Shown piece after piece: positions 47,907-56,674 of a DNA stretch of 64,000 nucleotides. Source of the stretch: Aquabacterium lacunae (GTDB taxonomy: Bacteria; Pseudomonadota; Gammaproteobacteria; Burkholderiales; Burkholderiaceae_C); NCBI RefSeq assembly GCF_004310865.1, contig NZ_SIXI01000001.1, positions 799,913-863,912 on the forward strand, read 5' to 3'. Every line of letters begins with the position of its first letter. Position 1 is the stretch's first letter. Below the pieces are notes generated by a model that was not told where the DNA came from, searched no databases, and saw only the letters and a list, made by a program, of their open reading frames with translations. The position numbers and the translations under genes are program-made.

Positions 47907-48821
47907 ATGGCCATCCTCATCTGCGGTTCGCTCGCCTTTGACACCATCACCCGATTCGAAGGCCGTTTCGCCCAGCAGATCCTGCCCGAGCAGGTGCACA
48001 TCCTGAACGTGTCCTTCCTGGTGCCCACGCTCAAGCGCGAGTACGGCGGCTGCGCTGGCAACATCGCCTACAGCCTGCAGCAGCTGGGCGGCACGCCGCT
48101 GGTCATGGCCACGGTGGGCGCCGACGGCCTGCCCTATGTGGAGCGCATGAAGGGCTGGGGCGTGCCGCTGGACCTGGTCAAGCAGATCGATGACAGCTAC
48201 ACCGCCCAGGCCATCATCATCACCGACAGCGACAACAACCAGATCACCGCCTTCCACCCCGGCGCCATGGGCCAGGCCCATGTACAGGCTGTGCCGGCCC
48301 GCAGCGACATCGAACTGGCGATCGTGGCCCCCGATGGGCGCGACGCCATGATCCAGCACGCCGAACAGCTCAAGACCGCCGGCATCCCCTTCGTGTTCGA
48401 CCCGGGTCAGGGCCTGCCCATGTTCAATGGCGAAGAGCTGCTGCGCTTCGTCGACCAGGCCACCTGGGTGGCCGTGAACGACTACGAAGGCAAGATGCTG
48501 GCCGACCGCACCGGCCTGAGCCTGGCCGAGATCTCGCAGCGCGCCAACGTGAAGGGCCTGATCGAGACCCTGGGCGCCGAAGGCTGCCACGTGTGGACCG
48601 ACGGCCAGGCCGAGCACGTGCCGGGCCTGAAGGCAGCCGCCGTGGTCGACCCCACCGGTTGTGGTGATGCCTTCCGTGGCGGCCTGCTGTTCGGCCTGTC
48701 GCAAGGCTGGCCCCTGGCCCGCTGCGTGGCCCTGGGCAACCAGATGGGCTGCGCCAAGATCGAGCAGGCCGGCCCGCAGAACTACCAGGTCGACCGCGCG
48801 GCCGTGCTGGCCCGGGTCTGA
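47907..48821 (+). CDS. PfkB-family carbohydrate/nucleoside kinase
   Basis: 304 residues from the ATG at 47907. Ribokinase-fold kinase: REYGGCAGNIAYSLQQLGG near the N-terminus (PfkB signature 1) and VVDPTGCGDAFRGGLLFGL (signature 2 with the catalytic Asp). The lid region includes SYTAQAIIITDSDNN. The FDTITRFEGRF and PTLKREYGGCAGN segments recall the bacterial adenosine-kinase-like group, but substrate is not certain. It follows the DUF3426 gene and its stop overlaps the start of the next gene (TGATG). Confidence 0.92.
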   Translation: MAILICGSLAFDTITRFEGRFAQQILPEQVHILNVSFLVPTLKREYGGCAGNIAYSLQQLGGTPLVMATVGADGLPYVERMKGWGVPLDLVKQIDDSYTAQAIIITDSDNNQITAFHPGAMGQAHVQAVPARSDIELAIVAPDGRDAMIQHAEQLKTAGIPFVFDPGQGLPMFNGEELLRFVDQATWVAVNDYEGKMLADRTGLSLAEISQRANVKGLIETLGAEGCHVWTDGQAEHVPGLKAAAVVDPTGCGDAFRGGLLFGLSQGWPLARCVALGNQMGCAKIEQAGPQNYQVDRAAVLARV

Positions 48822-49837
48822 TGTTGCGGGCGTTTCGCAGACAGGCCAGGTCCGCCACCCTGGCCACGGCCTGCGCCCTGGCGGGCCTGGCCCCCAGCGC
48901 CCAGGCCGCCTCGCTCACCCTGATGAGCTGGAACCTGAACTGGCTGATCACGCCCGACACCGACCGCGAACTGCGCCCGGTGTGCAAGGGCCAGCAGCCC
49001 GGCAGCCACACGCGCGCCCTGCCCTGCGCGCCGGGTCGCACCCCACCGCCCCAGCGCACGGGGGCCGATTTCGAGGCCCTGGCGCGCGTGGCCCAGGCGC
49101 TGCGCAACCACCACCATGCCGACGTGATCGCGCTGCAGGAGGTCGATGGTGCGGCCGCCGCCCGCATGGCCTTCAAGGAGGGCTGGGTGGCCGACTGTTT
49201 CATCCAGCGCGCGCACCCGCAGAAGGTGGGCTTTGCCATTCGGCAGGGCGTGCCTTACCGCTGCAACGGCGATTACACCGCGCTGGACCACGACGGTCAC
49301 AGCCGCGCCGGCGCCGACATCACCCTGTGGCCCGACAGCCCCAAGGCCATCCGCCTGCTGTCGGTGCACCTCAAAAGCGGGTGCTTCAGCGGCAAGCTCG
49401 ACCGCAACTTCTCGCCCTGCAGCGGCCTTCGCGAACAGGTGCCCATCGTGGAGCGATGGATCGATGCGCGTGTGCGCGAAGGCACACCCTTTGCGGTGCT
49501 GGGCGATTTCAACCGACACCTCGACAAGGACAGCCGCTATGACGCGGGCCCTGACGAGAACGCGCCCCTGAACATGCTGCCCGCCTGGAGCGACAACAAC
49601 CCGCCGGGCGCCTTGCTCACTCGCGCCACCGACGGCGAGCGCTATGTGGCCTGCACGGCCGACGACACGCACAGCCGCTACATCGACGACGTGCTGCTGA
49701 GCCAGTCGCTGATGCGCCGCACGACATCGTCCCGATTCGTGCGGCCCAGCTTCGATGCCATCCTGGGGCCTGACGTGGCCCGCACCCGGCTGGTGTCGGA
49801 CCACTGCCCCGTGGGCATCACGCTGGAAATGCCCTGA
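48821..49837 (+). CDS. Exported endonuclease/exonuclease/phosphatase (EEP) family hydrolase
   Basis: 338 residues with a signal peptide of about 30 residues ending SAQA. EEP (DNase I-like) fold: LMSWNLNWL, IALQEVDGAAA with the metal-binding Glu, VHLKSGCF, LGDFNRHLD with the catalytic Asp/Asn, and VSDHCPVGITL with the final catalytic His. Pairs of cysteines (VCKGQQ/LPCAPG and GCFSG/SPCSGL) may form disulfides in the periplasm. The substrate may be nucleic acid or phosphoester. Coupled to the kinase gene by TGATG, and convergent with gpmA, only one base from its stop. Confidence 0.87.
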   Translation: MLRAFRRQARSATLATACALAGLAPSAQAASLTLMSWNLNWLITPDTDRELRPVCKGQQPGSHTRALPCAPGRTPPPQRTGADFEALARVAQALRNHHHADVIALQEVDGAAAARMAFKEGWVADCFIQRAHPQKVGFAIRQGVPYRCNGDYTALDHDGHSRAGADITLWPDSPKAIRLLSVHLKSGCFSGKLDRNFSPCSGLREQVPIVERWIDARVREGTPFAVLGDFNRHLDKDSRYDAGPDENAPLNMLPAWSDNNPPGALLTRATDGERYVACTADDTHSRYIDDVLLSQSLMRRTTSSRFVRPSFDAILGPDVARTRLVSDHCPVGITLEMP

Positions 49838-49838
49838 A

Positions 49839-50582
49839 TCAGGCCTTGCCTTGCGAGGCCACGGCCGCTGCGGCCTTGGCGGCGGCGTCGGCATCGCCCA
49901 GGTAGTAGTGGCGGATCGGCTTGAGGTTCTCGTCCAGCTCGTACACCAGGGGGATGCCGTTGGGGATGTTCACGCCCACGATGTCGGCGTCACCGATGTT
50001 GTCCAGGTACTTCACCAGGGCACGGATCGAATTGCCGTGGGCAGCGATCACGATGCGCTTGCCGGCCTTGATGGCGGGGGCGATCGACTCGTTCCAGAAG
50101 GGCAGCACGCGGGCCACGGTGTCCTTCAGGCACTCGGTCAGCGGCACATCTTCCGGGTTGAGCTTGCCGTAACGGGGGTCCTGGCGCTGGCCACGGGGGT
50201 CGTTGGCATCCAGGGCGGGCGGCGGGGTGTCGTAGCTGCGGCGCCAGACCAGCACCTGCTCGTCGCCGTACTGCTTGGCCATGTCGGCCTTGTTCAAGCC
50301 CTGCAGGGCGCCGTAGTGGCGCTCGTTCAGGCGCCAGTTCTTGACCACGGGCAGCCAGTCGCGGTCCATTTCGTCCAGCGCGTGATTCAGCGTGTGGATG
50401 GCGCGCTTGAGCACCGAGGTGTAGGCCACGTCGAAGTCATAGCCTTCGGCCTTGAGCAGGCGGCCGGCGTTGCGGGCCTGGTCCACGCCCGTGGGCGTCA
50501 GCTCGACATCGGTCCAGCCGGTGAAGCGGTTTTCCAGGTTCCAGGTCGATTCGCCGTGGCGGATCAGCACGAGCTTGTACAT
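49839..50582 (-). CDS. gpmA: 2,3-bisphosphoglycerate-dependent phosphoglycerate mutase
   Basis: 247 residues from the ATG at 50582. Interconverts 3- and 2-phosphoglycerate. Phosphohistidine loop [20 protein letters not shown], substrate residues [12 protein letters not shown], and the second His in [17 protein letters not shown]. The Ala-rich C-terminus is a usual variable tail. Divergent from the rhodanese gene over 75 bases. In other Burkholderiales ctpA-moeB lie directly downstream; here an EEP hydrolase does. Confidence 0.97.
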   Translation of the reverse strand: MYKLVLIRHGESTWNLENRFTGWTDVELTPTGVDQARNAGRLLKAEGYDFDVAYTSVLKRAIHTLNHALDEMDRDWLPVVKNWRLNERHYGALQGLNKADMAKQYGDEQVLVWRRSYDTPPPALDANDPRGQRQDPRYGKLNPEDVPLTECLKDTVARVLPFWNESIAPAIKAGKRIVIAAHGNSIRALVKYLDNIGDADIVGVNIPNGIPLVYELDENLKPIRHYYLGDADAAAKAAAAVASQGKA

Positions 50583-50616
50583 GGCAGCACTCAGTGAGGG
50601 GTTTGAGGAATAGCCC

Positions 50617-50632
50617 GCGATTATAAAATCGC
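50617..50632. promoter_or_regulatory. Palindromic TATA element between gpmA and the rhodanese gene
   Basis: GCGAT-TATAAA-ATCGC is a perfect inverted repeat in the 75-base divergent gap, 25 bases before the rhodanese ATG and 34 before gpmA. TATAAA could be a -10 for the plus strand. No clear -35 fits at 16-18 bases, so promoter assignment is tentative. Confidence 0.35.
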
Positions 50633-50657
50633 AGGTTTTGGAGAAGGAACCCTTTGC

Positions 50658-51065
50658 ATGAGCTACCTGGCCGACAACTGGTACTGGATGGTCGCCGCCG
50701 CCGCTTCGGGCGGTGCCCTGCTGTGGCTGCAGCTCAAAGATGGCGCCGGCGCCGGCATTTCGCCGCAGAACGCCGTGATGCTGATGAACCGTGAAAAAGC
50801 CTTCGTGCTCGATGTGTCGACCGCCGACACCTTCGCACAAGGCTCCGTGACGGGCGCCCGCAACATCCCCCTGGCCGATCTGGCCAGCGGCAAGGGCCTG
50901 CCCGGCAAGAAAGACCAGGTCATCCTGGTGGTCTCGCCCGATGGCCGTGACGGCGTGAAGGCCGCTGCCCAGCTCAAGGCCCTGGGCCACGAGAACGTGC
51001 AGGTGGTCGGTGGCGGTCTGAAGGCCTGGGTGGCCGCCAACCTGCCCCTGCAGCGCAAGGGCTGA
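50658..51065 (+). CDS. Membrane-anchored rhodanese-like protein lacking the catalytic Cys
   Basis: 135 residues. An N-terminal anchor helix ([19 protein letters not shown]) and a rhodanese domain ([49 protein letters not shown]). The active-site loop, normally C-x-x-G, reads VVSPDGRDG, so Ser or Pro replaces the sulfur-carrying Cys and sulfurtransferase activity is not expected. The gene has its usual Burkholderiales neighbours, gpmA and grxC-secB, so a structural or regulatory role in that set is likely. AGAAGGAA gives the ribosome site. Confidence 0.9.
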   Translation: MSYLADNWYWMVAAAASGGALLWLQLKDGAGAGISPQNAVMLMNREKAFVLDVSTADTFAQGSVTGARNIPLADLASGKGLPGKKDQVILVVSPDGRDGVKAAAQLKALGHENVQVVGGGLKAWVAANLPLQRKG

Positions 51066-51073
51066 CCCGCGAA

Positions 51074-51120
51074 GCAGGGGGGCTTGCCCCTGCAGCCCGC
51101 CGGGTTGATGGCCCGGCGGG
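51074..51120. other. Twin GC-rich hairpins between rhodanese gene and grxC
   Basis: Two perfect stems in tandem: GCAGGGG/CCCCTGC (51074-51093, six-base loop) and CCCGCCGGG/CCCGGCGGG (51096-51120, seven-base loop). No T run follows. They could be REP-like mRNA 3'-end stabilisers or a partial terminator. Confidence 0.55.
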
Positions 51121-51180
51121 ACAATTGCCCCATCAGGTCCGCCGAGGATCGCTCTGACACGGCCTCTGCCGTTTTCCGCC

Positions 51181-51438
51181 ATGCAACACGTCAAGATGTA
51201 CACCACCCAGGTCTGCCCCTACTGCATCCGGGCCAAGGCCCTGCTCAAGCAGCGTGGCGTGGCCCAGATCGAAGAGATCCGCATCGACACCGACCCGGCC
51301 CAGCGCGACCACATGATGGCCATCACAGGCCGCCGCACCGTGCCGCAAATCTTCATTGGTGAGACCCATGTGGGCGGTTGTGACGACCTGATGGCCCTGG
51401 ACAGCGCCGGCAAGCTGCTGCCCCTGCTGGGCGCCTGA
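51181..51438 (+). CDS. grxC: Glutaredoxin 3
   Basis: 85 residues, usual length. Dithiol active site CPYC in [16 protein letters not shown], cis-Pro region [16 protein letters not shown] and GCDDLMAL complete the glutathione-binding face. Reduces disulfides and mixed disulfides with glutathione. Placed before secB as in most Burkholderiales. Confidence 0.96.
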   Translation: MQHVKMYTTQVCPYCIRAKALLKQRGVAQIEEIRIDTDPAQRDHMMAITGRRTVPQIFIGETHVGGCDDLMALDSAGKLLPLLGA

Positions 51439-51456
51439 TCGGTCGGCGCCGGCCGC

Positions 51457-51489
51457 GGCACCGTGCCCCCTCGAGAGAGGGGCCGTGCC
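51457..51489 (+). other. Long hairpin between grxC and secB
   Basis: GGCAC.(..)GCCCCCTC pairs with GAGGGGC.(.)GTGCC with small bulges. It is followed by a duplicated CCCTGGG motif but no T run. Possible mRNA processing or attenuation structure in the 140-base gap. Confidence 0.4.
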
Positions 51490-51581
51490 CTGGGCGAAAC
51501 CCTGGGCCCCGCCGCCCTGGAGCGTCATGGGGCTGGGTGATAATCCATCGCGTTTCGCTTGTCATCACCCAAAGGATTCCC

Positions 51582-52034
51582 ATGTCTGAACAAGACACCA
51601 ACACCCAACCGGCCTTCAGCATTCAGCGCATTTACCTGAAGGACCTGTCGGTCGAACTGCCGAACGCGCCCAAGATCCTGCTGGAGCAAGGCAACCCGCA
51701 AGTCGACATCCAGCTGAACATCCACGCCGAAAACGTGGTCGAAGGCCTGTACGAAGTGGCCGTGTCCGCCACCGTGACCACCAAGGTCAACGACAAGGTG
51801 CTGTTCCTGGTGGAAGCCAAGCAAGCCGGCCTGTTCGAGATCCGCAACATCCCCGACGACCAGCTGCAGCCCATCATCGCGATCGCCTGCCCGCAGATCG
51901 TGTACCCCTACCTGCGCGCCACCGTGGCCGACACGATCAACCGCACCGGCTTCCCGCCCGTGCACCTGACCGAAGTCAACTTCCAGGCCATGTACCAGGC
52001 CCAGCTGGACCAGGCTGCCGCCGGCAACGCCTGA
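51582..52034 (+). CDS. secB: Protein-export chaperone SecB
   Basis: 150 residues from the ATG at 51582. Tetrameric cytoplasmic chaperone that keeps precursors unfolded and hands them to Sec[55 protein letters not shown], and the C-terminal [18 protein letters not shown] are diagnostic. AAAGGATTCC upstream gives the ribosome site. gpsA follows after 17 bases. Confidence 0.97.
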   Translation: MSEQDTNTQPAFSIQRIYLKDLSVELPNAPKILLEQGNPQVDIQLNIHAENVVEGLYEVAVSATVTTKVNDKVLFLVEAKQAGLFEIRNIPDDQLQPIIAIACPQIVYPYLRATVADTINRTGFPPVHLTEVNFQAMYQAQLDQAAAGNA

Positions 52035-52051
52035 TCGCACGCTCGCACCGC

Positions 52052-53035
52052 ATGAACGTCACCGTCCTCGGTGCGGGTGCCTGGGGCACGGCGCTGGCCA
52101 TCAGCGCCGCACGCCGCCAGGCCCGGGTGATGCTCTGGGCCCGAGACGCGGCCCAGGCCTCCCACATGCAGCAAGCCCGCTGCAACGAACGCTACCTGGG
52201 CCCCGAGCCCTTCCCTGAACACCTGACCGTCACCTCCGACTGGGACGCGGCCCTGGCGCACGCGGCCACCGGTCTGATCGTGATCGGCACCCCCATGGCG
52301 GCCCTGGCCGACATGCTGGCCCGCATGCCTGCGCACGCCCCGGTGGTGTGGCTGTGCAAGGGCTTCGACAAGGCCTCCGGCCGACTGGGCCACGAGATTG
52401 CCGCGGCCGTTCGGCCCAACGCGCCCAGCGGCGTGCTGTCGGGCCCCAGCTTCGCGCTGGAAGTGGCTCGCGCCCAGCCCACGGCCCTGGTGTCGGCCAG
52501 CGCCGACCCCGCCCTGGCCGACCTGGCAGCGCAAGCCTTTCACTCCGACAGCCTGCGCGTGTACACCTCGACCGACCCCGTGGGCGTGGAGGTGGGCGGT
52601 GCCGTCAAGAACGTGCTGGCCATTGCCACCGGCATTGCCGACGGGCTGGAACTGGGCCTGAACGCCCGAGCCGCCCTGATCACCCGCGGCCTGGCCGAGA
52701 TGACCCGCCTGGGCCTGGCCCTCGGCGCCCGCGCCGACACCTTCATGGGCCTGTCGGGCCTGGGCGACCTGGTGCTGACCGCCACCGGGCACCTCTCGCG
52801 CAACCGGACCGTGGGCCTGCAGCTGGCCCAGGGCAAAGACCTGCCCACCATCCTGGCCGAACTGGGCCATGTGTCGGAAGGCGTCTACAGCGCCCCGACC
52901 GTGCTGCAGCGCGCCCAGGCCCTGGGGGTGGACATGCCCATCACCGACGCCGTGGTGCAGGTGATCGAAGGCCGCTTGCCTGCACGGCAGGCCGTGCAGC
53001 GCCTCATGGGCCGCGAGGCCCGCGCTGAGCACTGA
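52052..53035 (+). CDS. gpsA: NAD(P)-dependent glycerol-3-phosphate dehydrogenase
   Basis: 327 residues. Supplies sn-glycerol-3-phosphate for phospholipid synthesis. NAD loop [48 protein letters not shown], the catalytic Lys in [19 protein letters not shown], and [19 protein letters not shown] are seen. Its stop directly abuts the convergent trmL stop with no spacer. Confidence 0.97.
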   Translation: MNVTVLGAGAWGTALAISAARRQARVMLWARDAAQASHMQQARCNERYLGPEPFPEHLTVTSDWDAALAHAATGLIVIGTPMAALADMLARMPAHAPVVWLCKGFDKASGRLGHEIAAAVRPNAPSGVLSGPSFALEVARAQPTALVSASADPALADLAAQAFHSDSLRVYTSTDPVGVEVGGAVKNVLAIATGIADGLELGLNARAALITRGLAEMTRLGLALGARADTFMGLSGLGDLVLTATGHLSRNRTVGLQLAQGKDLPTILAELGHVSEGVYSAPTVLQRAQALGVDMPITDAVVQVIEGRLPARQAVQRLMGREARAEH

Positions 53036-53506
53036 TCAGGCGCCGCCTGCGAAGCCGTTCTGGCGCCAGGCCTCGAACACCGACACCGCCACCGCGTTGC
53101 TCAGGTTCAGGCTGCGCTGGTCAGGCCGCATGGGCAGGCGGATGCGCTGCGACAGTGGAAACTGCTCGCGCAATTCGGCCGGCAGGCCGCTGGTTTCACA
53201 CCCGAACACGAACCAGTCACCCGGCTGAAAAGCCACCTGGGTGAGCGGCTGGCTGCCGCGCGTGGTGAAAGCAAACAGACGGCTGGCCTCAGGCTGCTCC
53301 TGGGCCACAAAGGCCTGCCAGCTGGCATGGCGCTTCACATCGGCGTACTCGTGGTAATCCAGGCCGGCGCGGCGCAGCAGCTTGTCGTCCATCGAAAAGC
53401 CCAGCGGCTCGATCAGGTGCAGCGCGCAGCCGGTGTTGGCAGCCAGGCGGATCACATTGCCCGTGTTGGGCGGGATCTCGGGGTGGACAAGGACGATGCG
53501 GAACAT
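53036..53506 (-). CDS. trmL: tRNA (cytidine(34)-2'-O)-methyltransferase
   Basis: 156 residues from the ATG at 53506. SPOUT-family enzyme that methylates the ribose of wobble C34/U34 in leucine tRNAs. IVLVHPEIPPNTGNVIRLAA at the N-terminus, FVFGCETSGLP and the knotted C-terminal IRLPMRPDQRSLNLSNAVAV are diagnostic. The frame is open upstream inside the HDOD gene, but this ATG matches the family start. Eleven bases separate it from the HDOD gene on the same strand. Confidence 0.96.
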   Translation of the reverse strand: MFRIVLVHPEIPPNTGNVIRLAANTGCALHLIEPLGFSMDDKLLRRAGLDYHEYADVKRHASWQAFVAQEQPEASRLFAFTTRGSQPLTQVAFQPGDWFVFGCETSGLPAELREQFPLSQRIRLPMRPDQRSLNLSNAVAVSVFEAWRQNGFAGGA

Positions 53507-53517
53507 GGGGGCGCATT

Positions 53518-55134
53518 CTAGGCGCCCGACCGCCCCGCCAGCTGCTGAAAGGCCATGATGGCCTGGTTGCGCAGCGCATTGACCAGGCCCAGTTCGGCCG
53601 GTGTGGGCTGCAGGCTGCCGGCCTCGGCCTTGTCGGCGTAGATCAGGCCCATCACCACCTTCTGCCCCCCGCGGTTCATGGTCAGGGGCAGCAGCAGGAA
53701 GGTGGGCGCGCCAATGCGCTCGCGGAACCACAGGGGCAGGCGGTCTTGCAACTGGGGCTGGCGGGCGTCCTGGATCAGGGTGTCAACGCCTTTGAGGCAG
53801 GCCGCGCTCATCAGGTGCAAGGGCCCTTGTGCGCTCAAAGGCACCTGGAACCAGCCCTTGAGGGCCTCGGCCTCATGGCCCAGGGCCACGCGCCCCACCA
53901 GGGCCCCGGTGCGTGCATCGCGCAGGCAGAACACCACGCGCTGGCACTCGAAGGCTCGCAGCAGGGTCTCCAGCACCACCTGCAGCACGTCCTGCAGCTT
54001 GCAGTCGCCCACGAGCATGCTGGCTGCATCCTGCAGGCCCTGCTGCAGACAGGCCATGGGGTCGTGGGCCGGCATGGGCTCGGCCCGCACGGGCTCGACC
54101 AGACCCAGGGCCGCCGGGTCCACCCGCTGCCCCACCTCGGGGTTGGGCTCATCGACGTAGTACGACTCGACCAGGCGGTGGGCCGGCTCATCGGGCGCCA
54201 CCTCCAGGTCGAGCGCCTCCAGCATGTCCTTGAGGTGGCTGCGCGCCACGTGCGCGGCCTGGCTCACGGCATCTGGCTTCAAACCCAGCGCAACCGCAGC
54301 CTGGCGCTCCAGGGCCTGCAACGCCTGGCCACGTTCGGCAGGTTCGGCCTCCATCAAGGCATCGGCCACGCCGTCGCCCAGGGAGGCCAGCCAGCTCAAC
54401 GTGGCATCTTCGTGCTGCAGGCGGTGGGTGGGCCAGGCCCCTGCGGGCGCCTTCATGCGGGCCAGCAAGCCAGGCGCCAACCCCCACTGCTCGCCCACAG
54501 CCACCCCCAGGTCGTCAAACGACACGCCCAGCACCTGGCGGGCCACGGTCTCCAGGCTCGGCGCCGCATCACCCACTGCCAGTGCAGCCTGCTGGGCCAT
54601 CTCCCAGCGCTGCTGCACCTGGGCCTCGTCTTCCGGCAGGTAATAGGCCACCAGCAGGCGCCCCAGGTGACGCATCAGGCCCGCCAGAAAGGCTTCTTCG
54701 GCCCAGCGCACTTCGGGGCACAACTCGCGCGCCACGGCACCGGCCATCACCGCTTTGAGAAAGCCCGCCCGAAGGTGCCGCGCATGTGCCTTGTCGGGCA
54801 TGTGGTCCACCAGGGCCATCGACAGCGCCACATTGCGCACACCACCCAGGCCCATCAGCATCACGGCGCGCGACACCGTCGACACCGGGTCGGCGCCCGC
54901 GTGGCGGTAGCGGGCCGCATTGACCAGGCGCAGCAGTTTTTGGGTGAAGGCCAGGTCCTTGAGGATCTCGTCGCACACACGGGCCAGGCTTTCATGGTCA
55001 GCCTGCGACAGCGCTTGCACCCGAGACACCGATTCGGCCAGCGCCGGAAAGTCCGGCTTCTGGCGCATGCGACGCAGCAGGTAGTCCAGCGTGAGGCTGG
55101 CGTCCGAAACTGGGGCCGGGGCATGGGAGTCCAT
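53518..55134 (-). CDS. HDOD-domain signalling protein with C-terminal GAF-like domain
   Basis: 538 residues from the ATG at 55134. The HDOD domain (about 15-220) is recognisable: LRRMRQKPDFPALAESVSRV, LAFTQKLLRLVNAARY, VSRAVMLMGLGGVRNVALSM and FLAGLMRHLGRLLVAYYLP. As is usual for HDOD, the metal-binding His-Asp of true HD phosphohydrolases is not kept. Residues about 385-530 look like a GAF domain (LVGDCKLQDVLQVVLETLLR, VVFCLRDARTGALVGRV, GLIYADKAEAGSLQPTP). Such proteins act in c-di-GMP or stress signalling; the partner is unknown. Confidence 0.82.
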   Translation of the reverse strand: MDSHAPAPVSDASLTLDYLLRRMRQKPDFPALAESVSRVQALSQADHESLARVCDEILKDLAFTQKLLRLVNAARYRHAGADPVSTVSRAVMLMGLGGVRNVALSMALVDHMPDKAHARHLRAGFLKAVMAGAVARELCPEVRWAEEAFLAGLMRHLGRLLVAYYLPEDEAQVQQRWEMAQQAALAVGDAAPSLETVARQVLGVSFDDLGVAVGEQWGLAPGLLARMKAPAGAWPTHRLQHEDATLSWLASLGDGVADALMEAEPAERGQALQALERQAAVALGLKPDAVSQAAHVARSHLKDMLEALDLEVAPDEPAHRLVESYYVDEPNPEVGQRVDPAALGLVEPVRAEPMPAHDPMACLQQGLQDAASMLVGDCKLQDVLQVVLETLLRAFECQRVVFCLRDARTGALVGRVALGHEAEALKGWFQVPLSAQGPLHLMSAACLKGVDTLIQDARQPQLQDRLPLWFRERIGAPTFLLLPLTMNRGGQKVVMGLIYADKAEAGSLQPTPAELGLVNALRNQAIMAFQQLAGRSGA

Positions 55135-55276
55135 GGGGCCATTGCACCAGAGCCCGGCCTGTCCGATCTTCCGAACACCCGGGCGGGCGCCTGCTACACG
55201 CATCTTTACCTGGGCACCACACCCCCTTTACCCGGCGCTTTCACCATGAGAAGCATCATCACAGAAGGAGCAGCAC

Positions 55277-55906
55277 ATGCCCTCCCGCACGATCCAGTCC
55301 AATTGGCTCAACACCCGCACCGCTCGCCTGGCCGCAGGCTCGGTGGTGGTGGTGGGCGCCCTGGTGGCCACCCTGTCGGGTGTGAACGCCTGGGCAGACC
55401 GTGGCCCCAGCCACGAACACCAGGCCCGCGAGCACCGAGGCCATGGCATGCACCCTGTGGCCCATCGCCACGGTGGCGATGGCATGCACGGCGGCATGCT
55501 GATGGGGGGCCGCATGCTCGAACGCATGCTGGACGACGTCAAAGCCACCGAGGCCCAACGCAGCCAGATCGAGAAGATCCAGGCCAACGCCCGTGAAGAC
55601 ATTGCCAAGTTGCACCAGCAACACGGCAACCTGCGTCAGCAGACGGCGCAACTGCTGACCGCCCCCACGGTGGACACCGCTGCCATCGAGAAGGTGCGCC
55701 AGCAGATGCTGCAGCAGCATGACGCCATCTCCAAACGCATGCTGACCGCCATGGTCGACAGCAGCCAGGTGCTCACCCCGGAACAGCGCGCCACCCTGTC
55801 GGCCAAGCTGAAGGAACGCCAGGAGCGCATGCACGAGCGCGCCGAACGCCGTGGGCACGAACTCAAGCGCCCCGAAAGCGCACCGCTGGCCGCGCCCAAG
55901 GGCTGA
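55277..55906 (+). CDS. Spy/CpxP-like periplasmic protein, His/Met-rich
   Basis: 209 residues, ATG with AAGGAG six bases upstream. A signal/anchor helix (about 18-38), then a His/Met/Gly-rich segment (REHRGHGMHPVAHRHGGDGM) that could bind copper or zinc, followed by a helical Spy-like part (MLDDVKATEAQRSQIEKIQ, MLTAMVDSSQVLTPEQRATL) with one clear LTxxQ-type motif. Spy/CpxP proteins are envelope chaperones or feedback inhibitors of two-component systems. It directly precedes a CpxR/CpxA-like pair, so it is probably part of that envelope-stress or metal-sensing module. Confidence 0.82.
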   Translation: MPSRTIQSNWLNTRTARLAAGSVVVVGALVATLSGVNAWADRGPSHEHQAREHRGHGMHPVAHRHGGDGMHGGMLMGGRMLERMLDDVKATEAQRSQIEKIQANAREDIAKLHQQHGNLRQQTAQLLTAPTVDTAAIEKVRQQMLQQHDAISKRMLTAMVDSSQVLTPEQRATLSAKLKERQERMHERAERRGHELKRPESAPLAAPKG

Positions 55907-55960
55907 GCCACGCACTGCGTTTGACCGCACACCCTTGAACTTGCCACGGAGGACGCCACA

Positions 55961-56674
55961 ATGCTGGACATGAGCGAGCACATCCTGATGATCGACGACG
56001 ACATGCGCCTGAGCGCCATGGTCGGTGACTACCTTCGCAGCCACGGCTACCAGGTTTCCACAGCACCCAGCCTGGGCGCCGGTCGCGAGATGCTGGCCCG
56101 TCAGGCCTGCGATGCACTGGTCCTGGACCTGATGCTGCCTGACGGTGACGGGCTCGACCTGTGCCGCGAACTGCGGGGCTCGCCCCGCACCCGCACCCTG
56201 CCCCTGCTCATGCTCAGTGCCCGGGGCGAGCCCACCGACCGCATCGTGGGCCTGGAAATCGGCGCCGACGACTACCTGCCCAAGCCCTTCGAACCGCGCG
56301 AACTGCTGGCCCGCGTGCGGGCGCTGCTGCGCCGTTCCGGCACCGGCCAGGCCGAGGACGACATCTGGCGCTTCGGCAAGCTGGAAATCGACAACGGCCT
56401 GCGGCAGGTGCGGGTGGATGGCCTGCCCGCCGACCTCACCAGCTACCAGTTCGACCTGCTGACCGTGCTGGCCCGCCACCCCGGTCGCGTGCTCAGCCGC
56501 GACCAGATCATGGACTCGCTCAAAGGCCATCCGCTGGAAGCCTTCGACCGCTCGATCGACGTGCATGTGTCGCGCATCCGCGCCGCCATCGAGGCCGACC
56601 CGAAAAACCCGCAACGCATCCTGACCGTCCGAGGCGTGGGCTACGTCTTTGCCAAAAAGCAAGACGCTGAATGA
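55961..56674 (+). CDS. OmpR/CpxR-type response regulator
   Basis: 237 residues (an ATG at 55970 is also possible). Receiver domain with acidic pair IDDD, phosphorylatable Asp in LVLDLMLPDGDG, and the Lys in LPKPFEPREL; winged-helix output domain with GRVLSRDQIMDSL, DRSIDVHVSRIRAAIE and VRGVGYVFAKK. Its stop overlaps the kinase start (ATGA). It probably controls the upstream Spy-like gene, as CpxR does cpxP. Confidence 0.95.
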   Translation: MLDMSEHILMIDDDMRLSAMVGDYLRSHGYQVSTAPSLGAGREMLARQACDALVLDLMLPDGDGLDLCRELRGSPRTRTLPLLMLSARGEPTDRIVGLEIGADDYLPKPFEPRELLARVRALLRRSGTGQAEDDIWRFGKLEIDNGLRQVRVDGLPADLTSYQFDLLTVLARHPGRVLSRDQIMDSLKGHPLEAFDRSIDVHVSRIRAAIEADPKNPQRILTVRGVGYVFAKKQDAE

